Shown in pieces: positions 1-8,564 of a DNA stretch of 64,000 nt. This DNA is from Psychrobium sp. MM17-31. Lineage in GTDB: Bacteria > Pseudomonadota > Gammaproteobacteria > Enterobacterales > Psychrobiaceae. The number at the start of each line of letters is the position of its first letter. Positions within the stretch are counted from its first letter, which is position 1. The translations under genes were made by a program, and so were the position numbers. The stretch is taken from assembly GCF_022347785.1 (NCBI RefSeq), contig NZ_JAKRGA010000002.1, positions 434,001 to 498,000 of the forward strand, read 5' to 3'. The notes beneath the pieces are model-generated. The model made no database searches and was not told where the DNA came from. It saw only the letters and a list, made by a program, of their open reading frames with translations.

Positions 1-307
1 ATTTAAATATCTTTACGACCAAACGGGCCACTTAAAATACCTACATCAACTTGCAGGCGCCCAAGCTAATATCAGTAAAACAGCCGCCTTAGATTCTTAT
101 CACAAGGCCGCTAAGCTGGGATACAACCGTTCACAACTTTGGCTAGGAACTTATTATGGCTGTCAGAAAAAACCATTAAAAGCGAAATACTGGCTCAACA
201 AAGCGAAAAGCGGAGCACCAGAAGACGCCAACGATATTTCGATGGAAATTAAAGAATTAGGAGAACCAGTTAATTGCAGTAATACAGGTTGGACTCTTGA
301 TTATTAA
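1..307 (+). CDS. Sel1/TPR-repeat protein, C-terminal fragment
   Basis: The reading frame is open from base 2 to the TAA at 305-307, so the window holds only the last 101 residues and the start lies upstream. The segment around residues 29-78 has the Sel1-like pattern: paired helices with Ala, Gly, Leu and Tyr spacing, such as SYHKAAKLGY and LWLGTYYG. Such repeats usually mediate protein-protein contacts in periplasmic or cytoplasmic scaffolds; the partner here cannot be told. A Cys occurs near the C-terminus (PVNCSNTG). Family assignment rests on the repeat pattern alone. Confidence 0.7.
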   Translation, partial: FKYLYDQTGHLKYLHQLAGAQANISKTAALDSYHKAAKLGYNRSQLWLGTYYGCQKKPLKAKYWLNKAKSGAPEDANDISMEIKELGEPVNCSNTGWTLDY

Positions 308-343
308 AACCGTTCTTTTCAATAAACTCGTAAAAATAACATT

Positions 344-895
344 ATGAAAATAAAACAAGTCACGCCTTCCATTAAAATCTTCTTCGTCAGTTTAGTTGCA
401 CTGTCATTAGGTGGCTGGCAATTTGGTTTCTACCTAGGTGCTTACGATACGATTTTTTTTCACTACGTGTTTAGTGTCTGGTTTATATCACTGGCATTCG
501 TACTCGCCTATTTCTTTTTACCCAAAGCGCAACGTCCTTTTAATGCGTCCGCCCTCTTTCCGCTTATTATGCCTACGGTGTGGTTACTACTAGAGATAAC
601 CAAGGCAGTAATGCCAGATAACACATTGATCTATTTCACCTCGACGATATTCGGCGTGGTCACTCTATGTTTTTGTGTGCCTTATATTGTCTATTTACTT
701 ATCTCGATCACTCAATCGGAAGCGCTGAACCTACAACCTAAAAACCTGTTGTGGTATCTGGTTCTCACAGTATTTTTAATCTTTGCGATTGCTTATTTCG
801 TCGGTAAAAATCACCACATTTTTCTGACCTGCCACGATTTTCAAATCAGCGGAGAAGCCATTCCAGAAAACTGCTGGAAGAACACTATGGAATAA
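344..895 (+). CDS. Unknown inner-membrane protein, about five TM segments
   Basis: This 183-residue protein is mostly hydrophobic, with likely membrane segments near residues 11-32, 37-59, 69-88, 96-121 and 134-153. The C-terminal tail is polar and carries two Cys (163 and 177), which could form a disulfide if it faces the periplasm. I do not recognise a family and assign no function. It starts 36 bases after the Sel1-repeat gene on the same strand, so the two may be co-transcribed. The ATG at 344 is the only plausible start, but no strong Shine-Dalgarno sequence is visible. Confidence 0.7.
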   Translation: MKIKQVTPSIKIFFVSLVALSLGGWQFGFYLGAYDTIFFHYVFSVWFISLAFVLAYFFLPKAQRPFNASALFPLIMPTVWLLLEITKAVMPDNTLIYFTSTIFGVVTLCFCVPYIVYLLISITQSEALNLQPKNLLWYLVLTVFLIFAIAYFVGKNHHIFLTCHDFQISGEAIPENCWKNTME

Positions 896-1067
896 TTCCC
901 CAAGTAAAATTCGATACTTCACAAAACAGCATAAAGTTGTATAAAAAACCTACGCCACCCCACAATTTATTGCATCAGTACTATCGAGTTTTACTTATTA
1001 CTTGTAGTATGCCTTTCCAGTGTCTGGATTTAAAAATCTATTGGGCGGCACTTTGTAAAAGAACAGC

Positions 1068-1598
1068 GTGGTAGCAATTAACGTGAATCGTAATTTAGGT
1101 TTTACTCTTATTGAATTAATTATCGTCATTATCATTTTGTCGATACTGGCGATTACAGCGCTGCCCAGATTTATTGACTTTTCTAAAGATGCACGCATTG
1201 CAGCGGTGACAGCAGAGGCTAGAGCGTTAGAATCGGGAGTTAACCTCGCTCGTCAGAAATGGCGACTATTAGGCTCACCACGCGCTAAAGACGCCCGTGA
1301 TGATGTGCAACTCTGGGGCAACAGCAGCGCGGGGCAAATTGATTTTAATATTCAAGGTTGGCCCGCACAAAGTTACGCTTTTGGTGATAGTGTCCTCACC
1401 AATGATGGTCCAGATGACTGCCTGTCGCTCTATCAAGCACTCGTAGAAAACGGTGATGAAAAAGCAGCTCTCAATCAAGACGCAACATTCCAAGTCACTA
1501 AAAGCAGTGGCAACTGTACCTACACTTTAGTTGCCGATTCGAGTTTAGGTATTTATTACGACCCGTTAACTGGACAAGTTAGCGTTTTTGGCAACTGA
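1068..1598 (+). CDS. Type IV pilin-like / MSHA-like prepilin (orphan)
   Basis: The N-terminus is a class III prepilin signal: a short polar leader ending in Gly11, then Phe12 and a hydrophobic helix with the conserved Glu16 (GFTLIELIIVIIILSILAI). PilD/MshO-type prepilin peptidase would cut after Gly11. The C-terminal half has Cys118 and Cys150, the usual pilin disulfide loop, and ends with a YYDPLTGQVSVFGN strand. Size and the Cys loop resemble MshB/MshA-type MSHA pilins, but no MSHA assembly genes are in the window, so the pilus system it belongs to is unproven. The start is GTG; another in-frame GTG at 1083 gives a shorter leader and is equally possible. Confidence 0.8.
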   Translation: MVAINVNRNLGFTLIELIIVIIILSILAITALPRFIDFSKDARIAAVTAEARALESGVNLARQKWRLLGSPRAKDARDDVQLWGNSSAGQIDFNIQGWPAQSYAFGDSVLTNDGPDDCLSLYQALVENGDEKAALNQDATFQVTKSSGNCTYTLVADSSLGIYYDPLTGQVSVFGN

Positions 1599-1619
1599 TT
1601 AAACCAATCAAGGAAGATA

Positions 1620-2345
1620 ATGCGCTTAATTAAATTTGCAATCCTCAGCAGTATTATCACTATTATTGCCTGTTTTATTCAGCGTAATACACTTCCAAGC
1701 CAAATGGACTTTTCTTCAAAATTACAACTTGAGCCCATTCAATATCGGTCTTACGCAGAACCATTTAATGTAGCGATGAGCGGTATTAATTATAAAGTTG
1801 AGCCTCTTTATGATTACACCCTCTACGGTATGGTAGTTTCTTTAAAACAACACAACGGCGATAGCGGCCTTCATCGCGCATGGGGCGATCACTTAAACAT
1901 TGCGGATTTATGTGTAGTTTGGAGCGATACGGCATTTAGCCCATTGCTTCACAAAATAGAATTTTGGAACGGTCAATTTACATGTTTTACCCGCACCAGC
2001 AATATGAATGCTTGGGCACTGTTCAAAGGACATCAGTTGTCCAACAATCATTTGATTACCGAAAGTAGTTACCTGCGTAATAAAATCAAAGACATTCAAA
2101 TCGGCGATCAGATTCAAATCAAAGGATGGTTAGCAAATTATCAAAATGATCGTGGTAACAAGCGCGGCACCAGTATAACCAGGACAGATACAGGTAACGG
2201 CGCTTGCGAAACAATTTATGTCAATGAAATAAAGATATTAAAGCCGTACCATAGCCCATGGCGGATAGGACTCTACGCGGCAATTACAGCTCTTATCTTG
2301 TCGATAATAGCGTTCTTTAAAGCGCCTTTAGCGCGCCATATTTAA
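1620..2345 (+). CDS. Conserved bitopic membrane protein of unknown function
   Basis: The 241-residue product has one membrane helix at the N-terminus (about 4-21) and one near the C-terminus (about 216-235), with a polar domain of roughly 190 residues between them that should lie in the periplasm. Distinctive stretches such as DLCVVWSD, SNNHLIT and DTGNGACETIYV look conserved rather than random, and a shared ancestral domain seems likely, but I know of no assigned function. It follows the pilin gene by 21 bases with a good AAGGA site just before the ATG, suggesting co-expression. Its last four bases overlap the convergent rhlE gene. Confidence 0.75.
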   Translation: MRLIKFAILSSIITIIACFIQRNTLPSQMDFSSKLQLEPIQYRSYAEPFNVAMSGINYKVEPLYDYTLYGMVVSLKQHNGDSGLHRAWGDHLNIADLCVVWSDTAFSPLLHKIEFWNGQFTCFTRTSNMNAWALFKGHQLSNNHLITESSYLRNKIKDIQIGDQIQIKGWLANYQNDRGNKRGTSITRTDTGNGACETIYVNEIKILKPYHSPWRIGLYAAITALILSIIAFFKAPLARHI

Positions 2346-3604
2346 CGCCTGCGGCCGCCACTGCGATTGCGGTGCTTATTAGAACCCGATTGACGTTTAC
2401 CACTGGCGCGTTCGCGCGTGCGGCGTTTCTGCGCTGATTTGCTGTTCTTTTTCACGCTGCTGGTTTTAGTAAGATCAGGCTCATAACCCGGATACCAAGC
2501 TTGTGGCAGTTTATCGCCAATAATTGCTTCGATTTCTTCCAGTAACCACTCTTCATCAATACTCATCAACGACACCGCGTGTCCTGCATTGCCAGCTCTG
2601 CCAGTCCGGCCAATGCGATGAATATAATCTTCGGCAATGTATGGCAGCTCATAATTAATCACATAATTAAGCTGAGCAATATCCAGCCCGCGCGCCGCTA
2701 CATCAGTAGCAACTAAAGCTCTTGTCTTGCCCGATTTAAACTCTTCCAACACCTTATCGCGAGCACCTTGGGATTTATCGCCATGGATCGCCGCCGTCTT
2801 CACGCCGTCTTTACACATTTCTTTAGCAAGGACGTCCGCCCCTTGACGAGTTCGCACGAAAATCAGCACCTGTTGCCAATTTTTCGAGCCAATCATAAAG
2901 GAGGTTAATTCACGCTTTTTGTCTTCATCGACGTTATAAACAATCTGCTCAATCTGCGAAGCTGTCGCATTGCGCTGCGCTACTTCAATCAGTTCAGGCT
3001 TGTTGAGTAAGCGTTTAGATAGATCGATGATGGCATCATCAAAGGTCGCTGAAAATAGCATGGTTTGGCGTGAATCTGGCACGCGTTTTAGAATGCGTTT
3101 GATATCGACAATAAAGCCCATGTCCAGCATGCGATCTGCTTCATCGAACACTAAAAACTGCAGCGCGTCTAAATCGAAAGTACCTTTAAAAAGCAAATCA
3201 AGCAAACGTCCCGGCGTAGCCACCAACACGTCACAACCGTTTTTAAGCGCGTCAATTTGCGGGTTTAAGCTCACACCACCATAGGCAAGTTCGATAAATA
3301 AATCAGTGCCTTTACTGTAGCGTTTAAAACTTTTCTTAACCTGCTGTGCAAGCTCACGCGTCGGGGTAAGCACTAACGCACGAACAGCTTTGTCAGCACG
3401 GGGAGCCTTAACCAGCTGTTCGATAATCGGCAGCGCAAAGGCACCAGTTTTACCAGTTCCTGTTTGCGCCCCAGCCATCACATCACGACCTTGCAAAATA
3501 AGCGGAATCGCTTTCTCTTGCACCGGCGTTGGTTTTTCATATTCCAAAGCAGTGAGATTATCTTGAAGTTGTTGATTAAGGCCTAATTGAATAAAAGTCA
3601 TCAT
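2342..3604 (-). CDS. rhlE: DEAD-box ATP-dependent RNA helicase RhlE-type
   Basis: This cytoplasmic helicase unwinds short RNA duplexes, with family roles in ribosome assembly and RNA decay. The order of motifs is complete: Q motif (EKPTPVQ, about 23-29), Walker A AQTGTGKT (46-53), DEAD (154-157), SAT (185-187) and the C-domain HRIGRTGR (339-346). The last 40 residues are strongly basic (RRTRERASGKR, SGGRRR), a typical RhlE RNA-binding tail. The start ATGATG is preceded by a GAGAAAG-like site; either Met could be used. It is convergent with the upstream membrane-protein gene, overlapping it by four bases. RhlE rather than SrmB or DbpA is inferred from the motif context and length. Confidence 0.93.
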   Translation of the reverse strand: MMTFIQLGLNQQLQDNLTALEYEKPTPVQEKAIPLILQGRDVMAGAQTGTGKTGAFALPIIEQLVKAPRADKAVRALVLTPTRELAQQVKKSFKRYSKGTDLFIELAYGGVSLNPQIDALKNGCDVLVATPGRLLDLLFKGTFDLDALQFLVFDEADRMLDMGFIVDIKRILKRVPDSRQTMLFSATFDDAIIDLSKRLLNKPELIEVAQRNATASQIEQIVYNVDEDKKRELTSFMIGSKNWQQVLIFVRTRQGADVLAKEMCKDGVKTAAIHGDKSQGARDKVLEEFKSGKTRALVATDVAARGLDIAQLNYVINYELPYIAEDYIHRIGRTGRAGNAGHAVSLMSIDEEWLLEEIEAIIGDKLPQAWYPGYEPDLTKTSSVKKNSKSAQKRRTRERASGKRQSGSNKHRNRSGGRRR

Positions 3605-3694
3605 CTTTCTCTAGCTGAGGCTATTATTGAGTGTAGAATTATTTGGTGTGCTAATGATTCAAGAGTTCCAATTGGCATAATCGTTAGCACACCA

Positions 3695-3728
3695 GTTACT
3701 TTTCTTTGCGTCGCCAAAGAAAAGTAAC
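3695..3728. repeat. Perfect 14-bp inverted repeat (GTTACTTTTCTTTG)
   Basis: The left arm at 3695-3708 (GTTACTTTTCTTTG) is exactly complementary to the right arm at 3715-3728, with a six-base loop CGTCGC. The following AAAAGAAAGGCGACCCGCAG continues a purine-rich string. From memory, this sequence type recurs between genes in many marine gammaproteobacteria, so I read it as one copy of a dispersed intergenic repeat. No T-run follows on either strand, which argues against a simple terminator. Confidence 0.75.
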
Positions 3729-3749
3729 CAAAAGAAAGGCGACCCGCAG

Positions 3750-3876
3750 ATTTATCGCTGATCTAAAATGATAAATTGCCTATTCAATACCGTATTTGAT
3801 CCGCATCCCTGCGGCAAATACTCAAAAATCATCCCTGATTTTTGCATTGGTCAATTTCTAATTTAAGGCGATAAAT
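3750..3876. repeat. Nested multi-hairpin element
   Basis: An outer 9-bp stem pairs 3750-3758 (ATTTATCGC) with 3868-3876. Inside it 3773-3778 (AAATTG) pairs with 3852-3857. Inside that lie two hairpins. One spans 3794-3819, has a 10-bp stem with a two-base bulge, and closes with A-TCCC-T. The other spans 3823-3844, has a perfect 9-bp stem, and has the same TCCC loop. The shared loops and nested layout suggest a folded RNA or a cruciform repeat. No coding capacity is seen. Confidence 0.55.
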
Positions 3877-3911
3877 AGCGGTAACTATGCCCTCTCAGGT
3901 AATGAGATTGT

Positions 3912-5366
3912 CTATTTTCTATAAACCTTAATATTACTAAACCCTTGTTCGATTAAGAACAGTGCTTGTAGCTTACTCATTACACCGCGCTCACAGTAGA
4001 ATAAGTACTGCTTCGATTGATCTAAGTCGCCAAACTGCGTTGCCAGTTTGTAGAACGGTAAGTGCTTAACCTCTACATCGTCAATTTCTAATGGATTTTC
4101 GTCTTCTTCATCAGGTGAGCGAATATCTAAAATCACATCGTTAGCACCAAACTCAGAAACAGTTTCTACTTCAGCAACTACTTCGTTAGTTTCATTAGCG
4201 ATATCGCGAATATCCATCACTACTGATTCTTCAAGCGCTTTGTCTAATACCGCAAAGTCAAAGTTCGCTTCTTCTGCTTCAATCTTTGACATTACCGCTT
4301 TAACAGTTGGGCTCTTAGAGATTACGCCGCAATACTCTGGCATCACTTCCGCAAATGGCTTAGTACCAATCTTATCAGCGATGTTAATAATATCTTGCTT
4401 ATCGTAAGCCGTTAGGGGGCGAAGAATTAAGGTATCAACACTTTTATCGATAACACCAAGATTAGTTAGTGTTTGGCTAGATACTTGGCCTAATGATTCA
4501 CCAGTTACCAGTGCGTTAACCTTCATTTTCTTAGCAACACGTTCGGCAGCACGCATCATCATACGCTTTAAGATAACGCCCATTTGACCGTTTTCTACTT
4601 TCTCTAAGATTTCGCCAACGACGCCTTCAAAAGGAACTGTCACAAACTTAACTTTGTGTGATGCACTAAAGCGATCCCATAGGTAGTAAGACACTTGCTT
4701 TACGCCAATCTCGTGCTCACGACCACCTAAGTTAAAGAAACAGAAATGAGTACGAGCGCCTTTTTTGATCATCATGTAGCTAGAAACGCCTGAATCAAAA
4801 CCGCCAGACATTAGTGACAACACATCTTCTTGCGCAGGCAGTGGGAAACCACCGATACCTTCGTAACGGGCCGAGATTACAAATAAATCGTTATTACGGA
4901 TCTCAAGTTTCACTGTGTGATCAGGATTTTTTAGCTTAACGCCATTTGATGGGTAGTGCTGATTTAAGCCACCGCCAACATAGCGCTCGACTTCGTTTGA
5001 GGTAAAGTCGTGTTTACCAGCGCGTTTAACGCGAACACAGAAGCTCTTGCCTTCGATTTCATGGGCTACAAGTGGCGCTACCGCTTGATAAATGGATTCA
5101 ACATCACTAAAGCTGTGCTGACTCACTTGCAAAATATGCGCAATGCCAGGAATACATTGCATTGCATCGATAAGACGCTCAATGTTCTCTTTACTGTCAT
5201 TACTAGTGGCAACGTTTAATTTATCCCAGTCCAGTTGCACCGCTACAGTCTCGTCAAAACGACGTAGTACATTACGTACATTGGAGCTCAGCAATTTACA
5301 GTAACGCTTGCGAACTGACTTACTTTTGATGGTAATTTCAGGGTAAAACTTAAGGATAAATTTCAT
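3912..5366 (-). CDS. thiI: tRNA 4-thiouridine synthase / thiamine sulfur carrier enzyme ThiI
   Basis: ThiI adenylates U8 of tRNA and transfers sulfur to make 4-thiouridine, and it feeds sulfur to thiamine thiazole synthesis. The protein has the N-terminal ferredoxin-like and THUMP region, a PP-loop ATP-binding motif [10 protein letters not shown] (about 187-196), and a C-terminal rhodanese domain. Both catalytic cysteines are present: the one in MPEYCGV (346) and the persulfide Cys in YCERGVMSK (458), matching E. coli C344 and C456. I place the start at the ATG at 5366 because [15 protein letters not shown] aligns with the E. coli N-terminus; a GTG four codons upstream lengthens it without support. 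Length 484 is typical of the rhodanese-bearing form. Confidence 0.95.
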   Translation of the reverse strand: MKFILKFYPEITIKSKSVRKRYCKLLSSNVRNVLRRFDETVAVQLDWDKLNVATSNDSKENIERLIDAMQCIPGIAHILQVSQHSFSDVESIYQAVAPLVAHEIEGKSFCVRVKRAGKHDFTSNEVERYVGGGLNQHYPSNGVKLKNPDHTVKLEIRNNDLFVISARYEGIGGFPLPAQEDVLSLMSGGFDSGVSSYMMIKKGARTHFCFFNLGGREHEIGVKQVSYYLWDRFSASHKVKFVTVPFEGVVGEILEKVENGQMGVILKRMMMRAAERVAKKMKVNALVTGESLGQVSSQTLTNLGVIDKSVDTLILRPLTAYDKQDIINIADKIGTKPFAEVMPEYCGVISKSPTVKAVMSKIEAEEANFDFAVLDKALEESVVMDIRDIANETNEVVAEVETVSEFGANDVILDIRSPDEEDENPLEIDDVEVKHLPFYKLATQFGDLDQSKQYLFYCERGVMSKLQALFLIEQGFSNIKVYRK

Positions 5367-5460
5367 TAGAGTGGCCACTTGAAAAAATAATGGCGCGCAT
5401 TATACATAAAGAGGCTATATAGAAGAAGTTATAAGCAATGAAATGTGAAGCGAAACAGCA

Positions 5461-5488
5461 ATAAAAAAGGGAAGCTCTAGCTTCCCTT
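5461..5488 (-). terminator. Rho-independent terminator after pomB
   Basis: Arms 5467-5476 and 5479-5488 (AAGGGAAGCT / AGCTTCCCTT) form a perfect 10-bp stem. Read on the minus strand, it is followed by TTTTTTAT, so it should end the pomAB transcript just upstream of thiI. Confidence 0.85.
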
Positions 5489-5516
5489 GTCAAGTTTTTC
5501 AAATCGATTAGGTTGA

Positions 5517-6437
5517 TTACTCGGTTAAACCAATCTTCTTCGATTCCTTGGCTTTACCTTGCATTATCGATATCTCAACTCGGCGATTGCGACGCTGCGA
5601 TAACACATCAGTACCATCGGTGAGTGGCTTCATATCTGCCAAACCAACCACTTGCAGGCGAGACGGGTTGAAGTTCCTTACCTTCACCAGCTCATGTGCC
5701 ACAGCTACTGCACGCAAACTTGATAGCTCCCAATTCGACTTATAAAGTTCGGTGTGAAGCTGATCGCTGTCTGTGTGACCAGATACCGTAATTTCCCCTG
5801 GGATATCAGCAAGTAACTCACCAACTTTGGTAATCACCGGCACAAAACGCGGCTGTAAATTTGCTGAGCCTGATGGGAATGATCCTTTCTCGCGAATTCG
5901 AATAATAATTTGCTGACCTAATGATTCAATCTCAATCGCACCATCTTCAATCTGCTCTTCCAGCTTCTCAGCCATTTTCTTTAGCTCTTGGTTAGTCTCT
6001 TCTTGCGCTGCCGATTTTTCTGCATCAGATGGACTGTCAGCTGCTGCTGCAGCGCCGCGTTGATCACCGCGTTGCTGCTCCTTACCACCAGAATTGGCAT
6101 CTTCACCCGACTGATAATCGAGCTCGCGCTGCGTTACTTCCGCAGTTTGCTGATTAATAATTTCAATAGGTGTTGGATCGGGACGTCCCGGACGGAACTC
6201 CTGCGCGATAACACTGGTACCTTTAGGAATGTCTTTGACTTCAATCTTATTTTGAACACCAAAAGCGTATTTCATCGAACCAGCGATTTGCTTAAATTTA
6301 AGCACATCCATTTCTGACATTGCCAGCAGCAATACGAAGAAACACATCAATAACGACATCAAGTCAGCGAATGTTCCCATCCATGCGGGGAGACCTTCGG
6401 GAGGACAGTCGGGACATTTAGGACAATCGTCACTCAT
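5517..6437 (-). CDS. pomB: Na+-driven flagellar stator protein PomB (MotB family)
   Basis: PomB pairs with PomA in the inner membrane and anchors the stator to peptidoglycan. The single membrane helix (about 18-40, WMGTFADLMSLLMCFF) carries Asp25, the ion-binding residue equivalent to PomB Asp24 / MotB Asp32. The plug/linker region is rich in Ala, Glu and Ser (about 100-165). An OmpA-like peptidoglycan-binding domain follows (about 170-295) with SGHTDSDQLHT and RRNRRVEI. The N-terminal tail has a CPKCPDC cluster. Sequence similarity to Vibrio-type PomB favours Na+ over H+ coupling; this is inference. It lies two bases behind pomA, forming a two-gene operon ended by the hairpin at 5461-5488. 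Confidence 0.92.
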   Translation of the reverse strand: MSDDCPKCPDCPPEGLPAWMGTFADLMSLLMCFFVLLLAMSEMDVLKFKQIAGSMKYAFGVQNKIEVKDIPKGTSVIAQEFRPGRPDPTPIEIINQQTAEVTQRELDYQSGEDANSGGKEQQRGDQRGAAAAADSPSDAEKSAAQEETNQELKKMAEKLEEQIEDGAIEIESLGQQIIIRIREKGSFPSGSANLQPRFVPVITKVGELLADIPGEITVSGHTDSDQLHTELYKSNWELSSLRAVAVAHELVKVRNFNPSRLQVVGLADMKPLTDGTDVLSQRRNRRVEISIMQGKAKESKKIGLTE

Positions 6438-6439
6438 GC

Positions 6440-7198
6440 TTACTCCTCAGGCGCCGGACGTTTACCTTCAGCAATGTAGTTTTGCAGCATGCCTTCGATA
6501 ACACGAGGATTCTGACCGTCTTGAATAGCAAGAACAGCATCTAAGATGAGTGTTTGGTTCAGAGCTTCTTCACCGCCGCGCAGGCTTAGCTTTTCACTAA
6601 TTGGCAGTGCAATAAGATTAGCAAGCATCGCCCCGTACATGGTGGTTAACAAGGCTACCGCCATCGCAGGACCGATAGCTTTTGGATCGTCCATGTTTTG
6701 TAGCATCGCTACCAGACCGATTAGTGTACCGATCATCCCCATCGCAGGACCAACATCACCAAGCGATTTAAAGAAACCAGCACCCGCTTTGTGACGTTCT
6801 AACGTTAAATCGATATCTTTACCTAGCGTTGCTTTTACAACATCCGCTTCGTGGCCATCCACTAACATATCGATGCCCTTTTGCATGAACGGACTTGGAA
6901 TTTCAGCTTCTTCTAAGGCAAGGAAGCCACCTTTACGGGCAGCATCGGCAAGTTCGACAGCTTTAGCAATTAAATCTTGTGGATCATCGAGCTTAAGCAT
7001 GAAGGCTTTACCAAACACCTTACCTGCACCGACAAACTGCCCCATCGAATACATCATCATTACTACGAACGGCGAGCCACAGAATACGATAAGAACGGAA
7101 GGTACATCGACGAACATCCCGATATCACCACCTTGAACCATCGCCATGACGATCATACCAAATGCACCAAGCATGCCGATTAATGTTGCTAAATCCAC
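6440..7198 (-). CDS. pomA: Na+-driven flagellar stator protein PomA (MotA family)
   Basis: PomA is the four-TM torque-generating partner of PomB. The N-terminal helix pair (MDLATLIGMLGAFGMIV, then SVLIVFCGSPFVVMMMYSM) and the C-terminal pair (FKSLGDVGPAMGMIGTLIGL, then AVALLTTMYGAMLANLIALP) flank a charged cytoplasmic loop that contacts the rotor protein FliG. Length 252 fits the 250-255-residue PomA family. The start is GTG, supported by a strong AGGAGAG site seven bases upstream. Divergent from xseB across about 220 bases. Confidence 0.93.
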   Translation of the reverse strand: MDLATLIGMLGAFGMIVMAMVQGGDIGMFVDVPSVLIVFCGSPFVVMMMYSMGQFVGAGKVFGKAFMLKLDDPQDLIAKAVELADAARKGGFLALEEAEIPSPFMQKGIDMLVDGHEADVVKATLGKDIDLTLERHKAGAGFFKSLGDVGPAMGMIGTLIGLVAMLQNMDDPKAIGPAMAVALLTTMYGAMLANLIALPISEKLSLRGGEEALNQTLILDAVLAIQDGQNPRVIEGMLQNYIAEGKRPAPEE

Positions 7199-7422
7199 TG
7201 AGTCTCTCCTGTGCCCAATTTTTTACGCGACTTTGATTTTCGAAAGGAAAAAAGTGCTAAAAGATAACAATTTAGAATTTCTTAACATCATATCGGAACA
7301 AGGCGTCATTTGTTTAGTGTTTTTATCAATTTTTATGGAAAAAACACCAAGCAGGCGTAAAAAATTGAAAACATCGGTGAAGTGGGCTAAGGTGGCGCGA
7401 AATAGTCAGTTAGAGCGTCGAA

Positions 7423-7668
7423 ATGGCCACTAAAAAAATTGAAAATATGAGTTTTGAAGCCAGCGTTGAAGAGCTAGAAACCATCGTAAATCAACTGGAA
7501 CAAGGTGATTTACCACTCGATAAAGCCCTAGCGCAATTTGAACGCGGCATTGGCTTGGCTCGCAACGGTCAGCAAAAACTGCAAGGCGCGCAGCAAAAAG
7601 TTGACATTCTAATGAACAACAACGGCGAAGCTACTTTAACTCCTTTTGATAATACGCCGGAAAGCTAG
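7423..7668 (+). CDS. xseB: Exodeoxyribonuclease VII small subunit
   Basis: XseB assembles with XseA into exonuclease VII, which degrades single-stranded DNA in the cytoplasm. The 81-residue protein has the family's helical hairpin: [19 protein letters not shown], then [22 protein letters not shown] and a polar tail. It heads the xseB-ispA-dxs gene block common in gammaproteobacteria, and its TAG overlaps the GTG start of ispA by one base, implying translational coupling. xseA is not in the window. Confidence 0.95.
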   Translation: MATKKIENMSFEASVEELETIVNQLEQGDLPLDKALAQFERGIGLARNGQQKLQGAQQKVDILMNNNGEATLTPFDNTPES

Positions 7669-8543
7669 TGCCAGTAGTAAAAATTCAACAAAACCAGCAG
7701 CGTGTTAATGACTTTTTAGAAAGCGCATTAGCACAAGTTACTGTTAATGAGCCACGCTTGCATCAAGCGATGAATCACGGTTTACTGCTTGGCGGTAAAC
7801 GCATTCGTCCATTTTTAGTTTACGCCGTTGGCGAAATGTTTGGGCTTGAAAAATCACAGCTCGATCATATTGCAGGCGCTATCGAAGCGATTCACGCTTA
7901 TTCGCTAATTCACGACGATTTACCCGCAATGGATGACGACGAACTACGTCGCGGCCAGCCGACATGTCATATTGCCTTTGATGAAGCCACCGCTATTTTA
8001 GCGGGTGACGCACTGCAAACATTCGCCTTTGAATTACTTTGTCAAGCACCTCAAAGTGATGCCCAAAAAGTTCAGCTAATGCAGTGCCTTACCAAAGCCA
8101 GTGGTTATCGTGGAATGTGTGGTGGACAAGCCCTAGATTTAGCGGCGACAGATCGCAGTGTAACACTTGAGCAGCTTGAGCAGATTCATCGCCTAAAAAC
8201 TGGGGCACTAATTTGTGCAGCAGTTGAGTTGGGCGCCATTGCCGCAAACGCTTCTAGCGCACATCGCGAGCTACTTAGCACTTTTGCACAAAACATTGGC
8301 CTTGCCTTCCAAGTTCATGATGACATTTTAGATGTCATCGGCGATACTGAGACCTTAGGCAAGCCACAAGGCTCCGATGAAGCGGCCAATAAGAGTACCT
8401 ACCCCGCTTTACTCGGTCTTGAACAAGCTCAAGACAAAGCTAAACAGCTGATTGAGCAAGCTATTTCATCATTACAAGCCTTGCCATTTGATAGCACATT
8501 ATTACAAGCGTTCGCGCGCTATATTATTGCGCGCAACCAATAA
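7668..8543 (+). CDS. ispA: Farnesyl diphosphate synthase (geranyltranstransferase)
   Basis: IspA condenses isopentenyl diphosphate with DMAPP and GPP to give farnesyl diphosphate for quinone, undecaprenol and haem O synthesis. The first Asp-rich motif is DDLPAMDDD (83-91) and the second is HDDILD (217-222). The GGKRIRP motif near residue 42 binds IPP. The spacing DDxxxxD with LPAM matches bacterial FPP synthases. GTG start shared with the xseB stop. The next gene, dxs, makes the precursor for the same pathway, so the trio is metabolically coherent. Confidence 0.95.
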   Translation: MPVVKIQQNQQRVNDFLESALAQVTVNEPRLHQAMNHGLLLGGKRIRPFLVYAVGEMFGLEKSQLDHIAGAIEAIHAYSLIHDDLPAMDDDELRRGQPTCHIAFDEATAILAGDALQTFAFELLCQAPQSDAQKVQLMQCLTKASGYRGMCGGQALDLAATDRSVTLEQLEQIHRLKTGALICAAVELGAIAANASSAHRELLSTFAQNIGLAFQVHDDILDVIGDTETLGKPQGSDEAANKSTYPALLGLEQAQDKAKQLIEQAISSLQALPFDSTLLQAFARYIIARNQ

Positions 8544-8564
8544 AAAAGAATTATAAGCAAGTTT

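Larger units (their letters stand above)
3605..3911. other. Gene-free region between rhlE and thiI
   Basis: No credible reading frame lies in these 307 bases. Instead the stretch is dominated by inverted repeats, described in separate entries: one perfect 14-bp hairpin at 3695-3728 and a nested group of stems at 3750-3876. Both flanking genes are on the minus strand, so the region contains the 5' side of rhlE and the 3' side of thiI. Confidence 0.7.

Noticed and set aside
998-1198. Minus-strand frame ending in VPPNRFLNPDTGKAYYK
   Set aside because: The C-terminal piece looks protein-like, but the rest lies antisense to the pilin gene and there is no ribosome site or matching family. At most it is a relic in the gap before the pilin gene.
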